DNA from: Charina bottae | Lineage: Eukaryota; Chordata; Lepidosauria; Squamata; Charinaidae | Direction of reading: 5' to 3' | Length of the DNA: 64,000 bases | NCBI GenBank assembly: GCA_023362775.1 | Contig: JALMGJ010000019.1 | Location: 5,626,001 to 5,690,000 of the forward strand | Shown here: in pieces, positions 1 to 9,237 of the stretch | Numbering within the stretch: the stretch's first letter is position 1 | Layout of the letters: each line of letters starts with the position of its first letter | Program-made: the position numbers and the translations under genes | Notes under the pieces: model-generated | What the model saw: only the letters and a program-made list of their open reading frames with translations | What the model was told of the DNA's origin: nothing | Database searches by the model: none

Positions 1-466
1 AAACTGTGATGCCAGTCTAGATTCTGAATGAAAATTAGGATGTTTAATAAGCACGATAAAGTTGTGTCACCTGTGCTTATATTTGTCCTTCTGTTTATAC
101 ATGCATTTTTTTTATTACAGTCATAGACCAGAAGAAGACAAATAACATAACAATCACTAGAAGTAAGAATAAATGTACTTGTTCTTCTTCTGAATGTTCA
201 CCAATAATACTATGACACTTTTTATCAATCGGGATAGACAAGAATATTTTTTTTCCTGAATTAAATAATAGATACAGTAAACAAGAAGCTCCTTCTTGAT
301 TCCACTCTTTGTCTCTGCTTCAATGCTTTTTCATGACAGCACACCTAGAGACCCTCGGACACACACCGTACATACACCTTATTCATTTCTAGAACTATTA
401 ATATACATTACATCGATAGTGTTGAATAATAAGAGTACCAAAAATCTGCAATAGGTTGCAAACATC
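1..466. other. AT-rich unique DNA, nothing recognised
   Basis: I see no coding region, RNA gene or known repeat here. The stretch is AT-rich and ends at the target-site duplication of the BovB insertion. Confidence 0.5.
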
Positions 467-478
467 TGAACCACCACT

Positions 479-1152
479 TGTTGTTGTTCAGTCGTTCAGT
501 CGTGTCCGACTCTTCGTGACCTCATGGACCATAGCACGCCAGGCCTTCCTGTCCTCCACTGTCTCTCGGAGTTTACTCAAATTCATGTTCATTACATCGG
601 TGATGCTATCTAACCATCTCATCCTCTGCCGTCCCCTTCTCCTTTTGCCCTCAGTCTTTCCCAGCATCAGGGTCTTTTCCAGTGAGTCCTCTCTTCTCAT
701 TAGGTGGCCAAAGTACTGTATTTGAGCTTCAGCTTCAGCATCTGTCCTTCCAATGAGCAGTCAGGGTTGATTTCCTTTAGGATTGACTGGTTTGACCTCC
801 TTGCAGTCCAAGGGACTCTCAAGAGTCTTCTCCAGCACCACAGCTCGAAAGCATCAATTCTTCGGCGCTCAGCCTTCCTTATGGTCCAACTCTCACAGCC
901 ATACATTGCTACTGGAAAAACCATAGCTTTAACTATACGGACCTTTGTCAGCAAGGTGATGTCTCTGCTTTTTAATATGCTGTCTAGGTTTGCCATAGCT
1001 TTCCTTCCAAGGAGCAAGCGTCTTTTAATTTCATGGCTGCAGTCACCGTCTGCGGTGATCTTGGAGCCCAAGAAAATAAAATCTGTCACTGCTTCCATTT
1101 CTTCCCCTTCTATTTGCCAGGAAGTGATGGGACCAGATGCCATGATCTGCCA
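479..1152 (-). mobile_element. 5'-truncated BovB (RTE clade) LINE with target-site duplication
   Basis: On the minus strand this encodes the C-terminal part of the BovB reverse-transcriptase polyprotein. Recognisable stretches are 'GSKITADGDCSHEIKRRLLL', 'MYGCESWTIRKAE', 'ELWCWRRLLRVPWTARRSNQ' and 'SLEKTLMLGKTEGKRRRGRQ'. The reading frame is broken near 711-723, where about 5 extra bases sit between the codons for 'LKLKY' and 'FGHLM'. The 3' end is the usual 'agtcggacacgac...aacaacaa' BovB tail, read in reverse at 479-520. A perfect 12-bp duplication TGAACCACCACT flanks the copy at 467-478 and 1153-1164, so both insertion boundaries are fixed. The 5' truncation is typical of LINE insertion. 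Not functional: the reverse-transcriptase core and endonuclease are missing. Confidence 0.93.
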
Positions 1153-1164
1153 TGAACCACCACT

Positions 1165-1504
1165 AGATGTCAGCAAAGAAAGGCAGAAAAACTCTAACAC
1201 TTTCTCCCACCTAGTGGCCATTTGGAGTTTGGCAGCCAAGTTCTGGAAGCCTTCTGGAATAGTCCAGTTATTATTATCTGGACAATGTTAGGACTTTGTA
1301 GATTCTTTGACAGGTGGACAATTCTTCTGCTGATTAGAGAATCCCACTCATTATGTCTTCTCTTTGGATAAAGTGATTGTCTTAATACAGAAGGCATCAC
1401 ACTTATAAGGCCTTTGCATTTGGAATTACACAATGATATACCTAACAAATTTGGACTAAATGTATCAGAATATATTTCAGTTGTCTTGTATGTGTTTTGG
1501 AAAT
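1165..1504. other. Unassigned spacer
   Basis: No gene or repeat recognised. This is the original flank of the BovB insertion. Confidence 0.45.
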
Positions 1505-1712
1505 TTCAGAAACTGTAGATGAAATAAGTCTGTGCCTTATCTCTTGGTGACTGCTCCCTGGAGTTTTCTTGGCAGCAATTTTCAGAAGTGGATTGCCATT
1601 GCCTTCTTCTTAGGACTAAGAGAAGTGACTGGCCCAAGACCATCCAGCTGGCCTTGTGGCTAAGGTGGGACTCCTGGTTTCCAGTCTGATTAACCACTAC
1701 CCTAGCTGAAAT
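1505..1712 (-). mobile_element. tRNA-derived SINE with 5S-SINE-like core
   Basis: The right part (about 1600-1712) matches, in reverse, the head of the tRNA SINE seen at 37.8, 38.7 and 61.4 kb, with a 'ggttaa' A-box region, a 'gactggcccaag' body and 'aaggtgggact'. The left part ('gttttcttggcagcaatttt', 'gccattgccttctt') matches the core of the 5S-derived SINE at 27312. Both SINE types therefore seem to share a central segment. Old and diverged. Confidence 0.6.
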
Positions 1713-1786
1713 AAACAAGAGCTTATTAATTTGAGAACTTTAAATCTCTGGAAATCTTTGTTATGCCAGTAAAGTTTTCCAAATAA

Positions 1787-1876
1787 AGGTTTATTTTATT
1801 TATTTTATTTTATTAAATTTATATTACCGCCCATCTCCCCTGTCGGGGACCCTGGGCGGTTCACAATAAAACAGGT
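1787..1876 (-). mobile_element. LINE 3' tail (L2/CR1-like, TAAA-tailed)
   Basis: Read in reverse this is 'aaccgcccagggtccccgac...ggggagatgggcgg' followed by 'taatataaattt' and (TAAA)n. The same short hairpin tail recurs at 5848, 24001, 27510, 37804, 54206 and elsewhere. It is the 3' end of an abundant squamate LINE, most likely of the L2/CR1 group. The clade assignment is from memory, not from an alignment. Confidence 0.7.
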
Positions 1877-1964
1877 TCTATTTCAGCACCCATAAATGAT
1901 TGGTTGATTGATTGATTCAATTTATATAGTCACCAATTAGAACAAAATAAATAAAATACATTAT

Positions 1965-2382
1965 TTATTTATTTATTTATTTATTTATAGTGCTATTTAT
2001 ACCCCGCCTATCCCCTCCCTAACGGACGACTCTAGGCAGCTTACATACATATATATACATTTTATCATTATACAATATCATTATACAATGCACCAAGTGT
2101 AATTAACCCGCGCACCAGGAGAGGGGGTAAGGGAACCGTCTCTTCTAAGGCTCTGGACTACAATTCCCAGGATGCCTTGAGCCGGCTGCTGACGTCCTGT
2201 AGATGTCACTTCCGGGTCTGTCCTCACCATTCAATCGTTCCCAACAGGACGCCAGCAAATTCTCCCACTTAAGGTGGTACCCATTTTATCTACTTGCTAA
2301 GCTTTCGAACTGCTGGGTTGACAGGAGCTAGGACTAAGTGACGAGAGCTAACCGCGTCACGTGGGGTTCGAACTCCGCATAA
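1965..2382 (-). mobile_element. Long tRNA-derived SINE with LINE-like tail
   Basis: Same family as the copy at 25661-26185, here inverted. It starts with (TTTA)n and the LINE-like hairpin 'ccccgcctatcccctccc...aggcagctta'. The body follows ('caattcccaggatgcc', 'cacttccgggtctgtcc', 'ggtacccattttatctactt'), then the B-box-like 'gttcgaactcc' at 2366-2376. The A-box end is missing, so the copy is truncated at its 5' end. Confidence 0.8.
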
Positions 2383-2464
2383 CATTGCATCCTTAAATCA
2401 AGATCAATTTGATTCAAATGTTCTTTGCTTCATTGCATCCTTAAATCAAGATCAATTTGATTCA
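2383..2464. repeat. Tandem duplication, 48-bp period
   Basis: A 34-bp segment beginning 'cattgcatccttaaatcaag' occurs at 2383-2416 and again, identical, at 2431-2464, separated by 14 bp. It abuts the truncated end of the SINE, so it may mark the repair junction of that insertion. Confidence 0.9.
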
Positions 2465-3506
2465 GATTACTAAACTGCACTGAACAATCCTATTTGTGTG
2501 TGATCACAGAAGGGTCTGAATTGAAAGTTGAACAGATTTTCTAATTTTATTCAGAAAATTGTTTCAGTTTGGAGATTTCTTCAAGTTGTTTTCTGATTGA
2601 ATCTCTAGACTGAATGTTTTCACATCCCCAGTGACACCTTTTGTTCCTTCTTAAATTTTGTGAAATTTCCATCCCATTCTCTTGGGAAATCCAAAATGTT
2701 TTGTCTAGCTTACTGAGACTACATTTTACAGGAACATAATTCGAAATGTCCTGTACAAATTTTGTAGTTTTGTATGTTTTATCCTTTTCTAATAGTTCAA
2801 TGTTTTTTTTTGTTGGGTTGTGTTACATCCATTATAGCTATTTCAAAAGGAGGTATCGCACACTTTTTGCTTGACTATAATTTGTAGTCTGAAGCATTGA
2901 TTAGGACATGCCCAACAGCCTACTAAGTTTCTTCTCATCATTTATCTCCTATTGCAGCAATTATTTTGATGGATTAAAAGTTAGAAACTTCTCAGGGCCT
3001 GATAAATGGCTGAATCAGACATTTGTGTGCGTTTTGGTGATCTCAACAAATATACTCCACTATGAAGTTTTCTTCCAATATGTAGAGTGCCCTACATAGC
3101 AGATACTAGCCTTTTAATGATCCACGAATATGACTTTTGCTTTAATGTTTATTGAAATAATGGTAAAATTACAATTATTTTGGGTGTAGTTAACTTATTA
3201 TTCCTCAGATACTGTATATTTATCATGAGACTACTAATATTACATTTTAAAAATCCGTTAACATACCTGCAATATTTGTGATTAAGAACAGAAATGGTAA
3301 AGATAAAACTCAAGGCCTTGGATCTGAGCAATGCCTCAGCATGTATTTGTTAATGAAGGTGTACCTCGCATGGATAGTTGAAGTATCATTATAGCATGTT
3401 TACAAATAGATTATGTGCACAGAAAATAATATACCAAAAAACTACCTTGCAATTTTTCAAAAGTTGTCTTCTTCTGGAAAAGAGGCTTTATTTTTCTATC
3501 TTATTT
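2465..3506. other. AT-rich unique DNA
   Basis: No coding signal or repeat recognised. The short frames here carry no known motif. Confidence 0.45.
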
Positions 3507-3583
3507 ACTTATGTATTTATTTATTTAAACATTTATATGCCCACCCAGATCAAACCATGTGACTCTGGGCAGCATACAATGGT
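3507..3583 (-). mobile_element. Old LINE 3' tail
   Basis: A degenerate copy of the TAAA-tailed LINE end: 'ttatttatttatttaaacat' leads into 'tatgcccacccagatc...gtgactctgggcagc'. Confidence 0.5.
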
Positions 3584-3885
3584 GATGTTTTTGTGCTTAT
3601 TTTATCATGGTGAAGGAAGGATGTTACTGAAGATGTTGTATGTTATTAAATTAGTCTTTATTTTCCTTGTACTTATTGTTTTAATTTTCCTTTACTATGA
3701 TAGTAATCTGCCATGAGATCCTTTGCAGGCTGTAAATATTTTAGATGATTATTTTTTTCTGGCATTTTGCAGTCCCCTTTTTATCTCTACTTCCTAATTT
3801 GAAAAAAAGAAAAAAAAAAGGGTGAGAGTCTAATAGTATCTAGACTGTATTGGTTTAGACCAGATTAAGATTTATAGGAATGTTG
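3584..3885. other. Unassigned spacer
   Basis: AT-rich, with short A and T runs. Nothing recognised. Its last 8 bases begin the target duplication of the next element. Confidence 0.4.
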
Positions 3886-3893
3886 CTCTAAAA

Positions 3894-4074
3894 CAGGGGT
3901 GGGGAACTTTTTTTCTGCCAAGGGTCATTTGGATATTTTTAACCAGGGACCGGGGGGGTGGAGGGTGGGGTTTCTGGGATTTCCACGGAGCCAATCGCGT
4001 GGAAGGGGCGGGGTTTGCAGGCGGGAGCCCCGCGGGCCTTATACGGCCCGCAGGCCTGACATTGCCCACCCCTG
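3894..4074. mobile_element. Non-autonomous hAT element (MITE), CAGGGGTGGG ends
   Basis: The ends CAGGGGTGGGGAAC (left) and TTGCCCACCCCTG (right) are imperfect inverted repeats. They are flanked by an exact 8-bp duplication CTCTAAAA at 3886-3893 and 4075-4082, the hallmark of hAT transposition. The 181-bp interior is GC-rich and holds one 'gagccaatcgcgtggaagg' unit with a 'ggggcggggttt' GC box. No transposase. Confidence 0.92.
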
Positions 4075-4109
4075 CTCTAAAATAAAGCATTCATACACTT
4101 GGAGAATCA

Positions 4110-4295
4110 CAACATCAACTGGACCAACCTGATTTGGCTTGGATGCTAAGCAGAGTGAGACCTGATTAGTTCTTGGATGGAAAAATACAAGGGAATTTCT
4201 GTGGGCTGTAATGGAAAATCATCGTCACCTTTCCCATCCTTGAAAAAAAATTGCAAACTACTTCTGTATTTTGCCATGAAAAATTACATGAACAT
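4110..4295 (+). mobile_element. 5S rRNA-derived SINE
   Basis: 'gatgctaagcagagtgagac' followed by 'ctgattagttcttggatgg' follows the 5S rRNA internal control region, which reads 'gctaagcagggtcggg..tggttagtacttggatggga'. The 3' half ('gcaaactacttctgtatttt', 'gccatgaaaaattacatg') matches the SINE at 27630. This is a retroposed SINE, not a 5S gene, because the 5' and 3' parts of 5S rRNA are absent. Confidence 0.7.
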
Positions 4296-4844
4296 TTCCA
4301 AAAAAAAAAAAAAAAAATCACTTGCCACCATAGAATTAAATCCATGAAGAGCTGAGCTTGGCTCAGGGGATACTTTTCTTTACGCATAGAGTATTGGAAG
4401 ATGGCTAGGCAAAACTAAAACACTCAAGATGAAGTGATACAAGCCACTGAGAAGCCATTTTTGAGAATTTGGTTTTCAGGATGAACTGCAGTTGAATTTG
4501 CTTTAATGTTCTTTTTGGGAACAGCCTAATTTATATGTGAATATATTTATTTAGAAGCTCTGCTGTCTGAAAACTACTTTTAAAATACACCTGCATTCCT
4601 TGAATCGATTTGTTGTGGGGTTCCAAGGATTTGCAAATGGGCATCCAGGCCAAGGGATTCTCCACCAAGCCTGAAACCATCCAAAACAAGCTTTTCGATA
4701 ATGTTCTCTTAATTCCTTTTCTTTCTGTAATCCTGTTTCTGCTTAGAAAGCAAAAAGACCTAGCACAAAAATTGTGTGCATTTGATTTTATAGAAAATAC
4801 ACATATGCCGAATAGGTTGAGACAGAGAACTTAAGGGGAAGAAC
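4296..4844. other. Unassigned DNA with poly(A) run
   Basis: Begins with an A run (4299-4317) that is probably the tail of the SINE. The rest is unrecognised. Confidence 0.4.
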
Positions 4845-5035
4845 CAACGTAATGCTGTGGTTAAACTGGACTTGGATCAGGGAGATCCAACTTCACCTTC
4901 TCACACCAGTACACAGCTCACGGGGTGATATTGGATACCATCTCAGCCTAACCCAACTCAGACTTGTTGCTATGGGATAAAATTAGGGGAGACACCCAAG
5001 TAATCTGTTTTACGTAGTGGCATATAAATGCAATG
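4845..5035 (+). mobile_element. tRNA-derived SINE, diverged
   Basis: 'gtggttaaactggacttgga' and 'agggagatccaacttcacc' resemble the A- and B-box region of the tRNA SINE at 61429. 'ctcagcctaacccaactcag' and 'gttgctatgggataaaatta' follow its body. The end 'gtggcatataaatgcaatga' looks like a SINE tail. Confidence 0.6.
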
Positions 5036-5464
5036 AAGAGAAGGAGAAGTTGTTCTTACAAGAAATAAGCTCAATGGCATTTATGAGTAAATATGTTTAG
5101 CATTGCACTGATAGTGCAGAAGACTTGTAAAGACCCCACCCTCCTGAAGACTGGGAAAGGACTCCTTTACTTTTATGCACTATTGTTCAAGTATTAGAAT
5201 GGGGAAACTGACAAATGTGGATATCTCCGTTCATGGGATCTTCCCATAAAGATTTTGTTTTCCTCCAGGGTTTGTCCTATCAGCACAAACTTTACCCTGT
5301 TTCCATATAATATATGCATCCTGCTCTGGCCAGTTCTGGATTCTTAATAGTATTTATTCTGGACTTCAGTATCTCCTAAGTATCAGTAGGAACAACCTCC
5401 ACTCATTGGGGGAAAAGAAGGCTTTGCTACAATGCATTTTGTTCCTAATCTATAGTATAACAGT
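5036..5464. other. Unassigned spacer
   Basis: No gene or repeat recognised. Confidence 0.4.
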
Positions 5465-6038
5465 ATTTTTTTTATTTTTTTATTTTATCTTATTTATACC
5501 CCGCCTATCCCCTCCCTAATGGAGGGCTCTAGGCGGCTTACAACATCAGTACATATTAATTATACATCATATATCATACAATTTTTACCATGCGATAAGG
5601 AGGAGGACAGGGAACCGGCTCTTCAGCTGCAGGCATCGGACTACATGCCTCAGCATGCCTCGCTTCCGCGCCGGCTGCTGACGTCCAGGAAGCTGTTGTT
5701 TCCGGATCCGTCGTCCTCCGCCGTCATCACCGGGATTCTCCAGATCTTCTTTGGATCGAGGACGACCCTCCGCTGGACGCCGCAAATTGCCCCACGTGAG
5801 TGGTACCCATTCATCTACTTGCTATATTAGCTTTTGAATCGCTGGGTTTATTTATTTATTTATTTATCATACTTATATCACTGCCCATCTCCCCCCACAG
5901 AGGGGACTCTGGGCGGGTTGGCAGAGAGCTATGGCTAGTGACGAGAGCTCACCTCACCACGCGGTTTCGAACTGCCAACCTTGTGGTCGGCAGTCTAACG
6001 GCTCAGTGGTTTAACCCACTGAGCCACCGCGCCCTTAC
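5465..6038 (-). mobile_element. Long tRNA-derived SINE, interrupted by a LINE tail
   Basis: Nearly complete inverted copy of the 25661 family. Read from its 3' end it has a T-rich tail, the 'ccccgcctatcccctcccta' hairpin and the body with 'ggtacccattcatctacttg'. It then has the tRNA-like head with B box 'gtttcgaactgcc' (5963-5975) and A-box region 'gtttaacccactgagccacc' (6009-6028). It is split at 5848-5917 by a second repeat. The body is CpG-rich compared with its surroundings. Confidence 0.85.
5848..5917 (-). mobile_element. LINE 3' tail nested in SINE
   Basis: (TTTA)n followed by 'cactgcccatctcccccc...ggggactctgggcggg' interrupts the SINE between its 'gctgggtt' and 'ggcagagagct' segments. 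'gggtt' on both sides may be the target duplication. The LINE tail is therefore younger than the SINE. Confidence 0.75.
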
Positions 6039-7671
6039 AGTAGTAAATCTCACATTTATAATCCCATTTATTTTTGGCCCAGCTGTCTGAAAAGGGCTTG
6101 CAGAAGGTACTCTAGCTGTGAGAACCAGATACTTCACTGCTACCCCAGTTGCAAGCCAATGGTTAGTACTGCAGTACTAGTTAGGAAGGGCTCATATGCC
6201 CAAGAAATCAATAAGTCTATCTGGTCCTTCCAAGCACATTTATTCTGTCTTCTTAGTCTGTGGGTGTCATTGCTCAAACATCGACTGAATCTCTTTATTT
6301 ACCATCTCATCATATATCAAGGTTGCCAGTACCAGTGATTATCTGTTGGAAAGCTCCAATACTTATCAAACAGTAGAAATAGATTAAGCTACTCTTCTAT
6401 CATTATCACAATTGTGTTATTTCATCTTAAAAATTAACATATGTTCTGTACTTAGGAAGATTGTGCAATCTGAAGCAAATTGGACCATTGAGTATTTCTT
6501 CTATTTTTCCCTCTCTCTCTCTCTCTCTCTTTTTTTTAAAGACTTTTCTTGAAATTCTGTTGATTGGGTGCTACATGCATCTCACCATCATATTTGAACA
6601 AAAGGAGCTCCTTGACTTCTCTATTCTTCCTCCTTCTGTCCGGCTGGAGATGAAGTGTATTGAAACCCAAACATCTAGAAGGCACTACTACCTGTACTTC
6701 TGAGTCTACATAATCCTGAAACACCAAAGGTATTTTCATGATAAAATCCAAATCATCTTATTTCATTATTGGGGATGAGGTAAAATGCTTTCAGATGTAG
6801 TTCAAAGTGGGTAAGGTTGTGTGACAAGGACTGTAGAGGTAAACTACAGTTTCTTGTTATAGTCGGCATGAAATCTTTGCTCTATTCTGCATGTGGGCAG
6901 CAAAGAAAAAGAGTCTCCTTGGAGGAATATTTTTGTTATATTGTGTTGCCTGCATAGAGAATAGAACACAATGGAGCAAAACATCAGACAGGACAAAGAT
7001 GGAAAAATAAAACCATAAAGGCATGGATTCAGGAGGAAGGTACCCAGAAGACCAAAAAACTGGAAAAGAAGGAAACATGCTATTTGTCTAAATGTAAAAT
7101 AGTCAGGTTCATTACATTACTGAACAATATTTGAAAAAGGCTCATCCTCGCCCCCCAAGCAAGTTATGTATCTATAACCTGTATGTGTAAGAGAGAACAA
7201 GGGCAATACAAAATGTTACTTCATAAACTAAATGTCTGAAAAATTATATAGCACAAAATAGCGACAAGAAGATTGGCATCTTCCAGTCTGAACAGGACTG
7301 GTAAACATTTATTTCAAGATATCTCTGTTTTTAACATTATCTGAATCAGGGAACTTGACTCATCTGTTGTTGCTGGAAAAAGCTAAGCTGATTCATTTGA
7401 GACATAATGAATACATATAGGCTGGGTTATATTTTGCTTTGACCCCCTCTAGGTTGTCCTCGGGTCGTGGTTAAAAAAAGTCAAGATGGTTGCTGTGACG
7501 GTTGATCAAAACTCCTCCTGTTTCCCATGGGGGGGGGGTTGTATGTGTGATGCCCATAAAAATGACTTCTTATTTTTACCATATACTGTAAAGTCCCCAG
7601 ACCCCAGGGTGGGTGATTGCAAGGATAGCAATACTCATTTTCCTTTAAATGCAAGTATGGTTATCTGTATG
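6039..7671. other. AT-rich unique DNA with a short (TC)n
   Basis: About 1.6 kb without a recognised repeat apart from a (TC)n tract at 6509-6530 and a G run near 7530. No convincing coding region. Confidence 0.45.
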
Positions 7672-7679
7672 GTCTAGAA

Positions 7680-7784
7680 CAGTGTTTCTCAACCTTGGCA
7701 ACTTTAAGATGTGTGACTTCAACTCCCAGTATTCTGAGAGTTGAAGTACACACATCTTAAAGTTGCCAAGGTTGAGAAACACTG
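7680..7784. mobile_element. Palindromic hAT MITE, CAGTGTTTCTCAACC ends
   Basis: The element is one long inverted repeat. 'cagtgtttctcaaccttggc' at the left is mirrored exactly at the right, and pairing continues with few mismatches through 'aactttaagatgtgtg' to a centre near 7731. Flanks GTCTAGAA (7672-7679) and ATCTAGAA (7785-7792) are a 7/8 target duplication. The 105-nt transcript would fold into a single hairpin. No coding capacity. Confidence 0.93.
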
Positions 7785-7792
7785 ATCTAGAA

Positions 7793-8029
7793 CCTCTATA
7801 AAGCAAGAGCCCAGGATGCATGAACAGTGTGTTCACATTTAAGCAAATGCAAGTACTCTTCTTCTTTAGACCTCCTTTCTAAATCCATGGAAGTGGCTAA
7901 GAGTTGGGGGCAAAGCTGTGTATGTAGCCTCCTTCTATCCCCCATTTGATTCTCAATATCATCAGAGAAGTTGTAAGAACCTCCTCCTTTGATATCAACT
8001 CAGTAATTCTTAGCACAAGCCATAGTACG
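7793..8029. other. Unassigned spacer
   Basis: Nothing recognised. Confidence 0.4.
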
Positions 8030-8385
8030 GTATGTGGAGTCCTTGGTGCTCTCTGAGCCTTGTTGTTTTCTTGCAGACATTTCATTGCCAGGCTAGGCAA
8101 CATCTTCAGTGCGAAAAGGGAGTGGAACTTGCTCTCTGTTTATATACCCTGGCTTGTCCTGCCTGTGTTGGTGGGGGTGTTGTACTCTCCTTGGTAGTAC
8201 CTTGATTAGGTTGTTGCTTGCTGCTTGGTTGATTGACTGAGTTAATAGTTCCTTGATTAGGGTTTATTGTGCTGTTTGATTGTTCCTCTGGTGCTAATCT
8301 TGCTGTTAATCTTTGCCTATCTGGTTGCTGATTGCTGGCAAGGAGGTGTTCTGGTCTTCTGGCTTTTCTAGTAGGATATGAAAGA
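8030..8385. mobile_element. Interspersed repeat, possibly Penelope-like 3' region
   Basis: 'ggagtccttggtgctctctg' with 'cttgcagacatttcattgcc' recurs at 48880-48930, and a diverged piece lies near 19445. Reiterated 'ttgattag' and 'gttgcttg' words follow. I recognise the motif as a common squamate repeat and suspect a Penelope-like element, but no coding motif confirms this. Confidence 0.45.
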
Positions 8386-8901
8386 ATACTGTTTATTGAT
8401 ACATATAAGCAAGATCCATGTAAAGAGCAGATTAACTGAAAAAAGCACCAACATTACCTTTTACACCATCTCCTTCTCACACACCTCCTCAACTCCCCTT
8501 CCTGTTTCACCCGGTTCCCATAACACCACATTGTCACTTTTCTGAAAGCCCCAGATGTATGGCCTTGGAGCCTAGTACTGCTGTCTTCCCACCTAGATGC
8601 AGCATTCCATCCCTATCTCTACCAAGCATCCCCTTGCCTGCTAAGCCTGTCTAACACTACAGGTCCTCAGCCCCCTAACAACTACATGTCCCATCTAGCT
8701 TTAACATATGTTCCTTTGCCTAACCCATCCCAGCCTATTCTAGCATTCTAGCATCCTAGAATTCTAGCAGCATGACAGGATACCATCCTGACAGAAGTAC
8801 TTGAACAGACTTAATGCTTCTCTTTCAAACCGTTTAGGTAACCTCATCTTTGCTAGTCAGATGCAGTGCTTGAGCTTCTCATATAAACTTTGGAGTGGAT
8901 T
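8386..8901. other. Unassigned spacer
   Basis: No gene or repeat recognised. 'gacaggataccatcctgaca' at 8774 resembles 'ggcaggatataacatcctga' at 13546, so this may be the end of an undescribed repeat. Confidence 0.35.
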
Positions 8902-8920
8902 AATATGAATTAATATTAAT

Positions 8921-9229
8921 GCAAGGAGGTCAAACCAGTCAATCCTAAAGGAAATCAACCCTGACTGCTCATTGGAAGGACAGATGCTGAATACTTTGGC
9001 CACCTAATGGGAAGAGAGGACTCACTGGAAAAGACCCTGATGCTGGAAAAGACTGAAGGCAAAAGGAGAAGGGGACGGCAGAGGATGAGATGGTTAGACA
9101 GCATCACCGATGTAATGAACATGAATTTGAGTAAACTCCGAGAGACCGTGGAAGACAGGAAGGCCTGGCGTGCTGTGGTCCATGGGGTCACGAAGAGTCG
9201 GACACGACTAAACGACTGAACAACAACAA
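8921..9229 (+). mobile_element. Short 5'-truncated BovB LINE
   Basis: Covers only the last 100 or so codons and the 3' end of BovB. It starts at 'RRSNQSILKEINPDC', then has 'SLEKTLMLEKTEGKRRRGRQ', and ends 'cggacacgactaaacgactg' plus CAA repeats. About 10 bp are missing where other copies read 'gaagctcaaa', which breaks the frame. AATATGAA at 902-909 of the 8 kb block (8902-8909) and at 9230-9237 is the probable target duplication, with about 11 bp of filler at the 5' junction. Confidence 0.9.
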
Positions 9230-9237
9230 AATATGAA

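Noticed and set aside
700..1239. 179-aa minus-strand frame as a host gene
   Set aside because: It is the BovB reverse-transcriptase C-terminus. Such frames are often misannotated as host proteins. The target duplication proves an insertion.
3378..3716. 112-aa plus-strand frame with a hydrophobic C-terminus
   Set aside because: It runs through a LINE tail ('VFIYLNIYMPTQ') and AT-rich DNA. The hydrophobic end is what T-rich sequence encodes by chance.
4110..4180. Functional 5S rRNA gene
   Set aside because: Only the internal promoter region is similar. The ends and structure of 5S rRNA are missing, and a SINE body follows.
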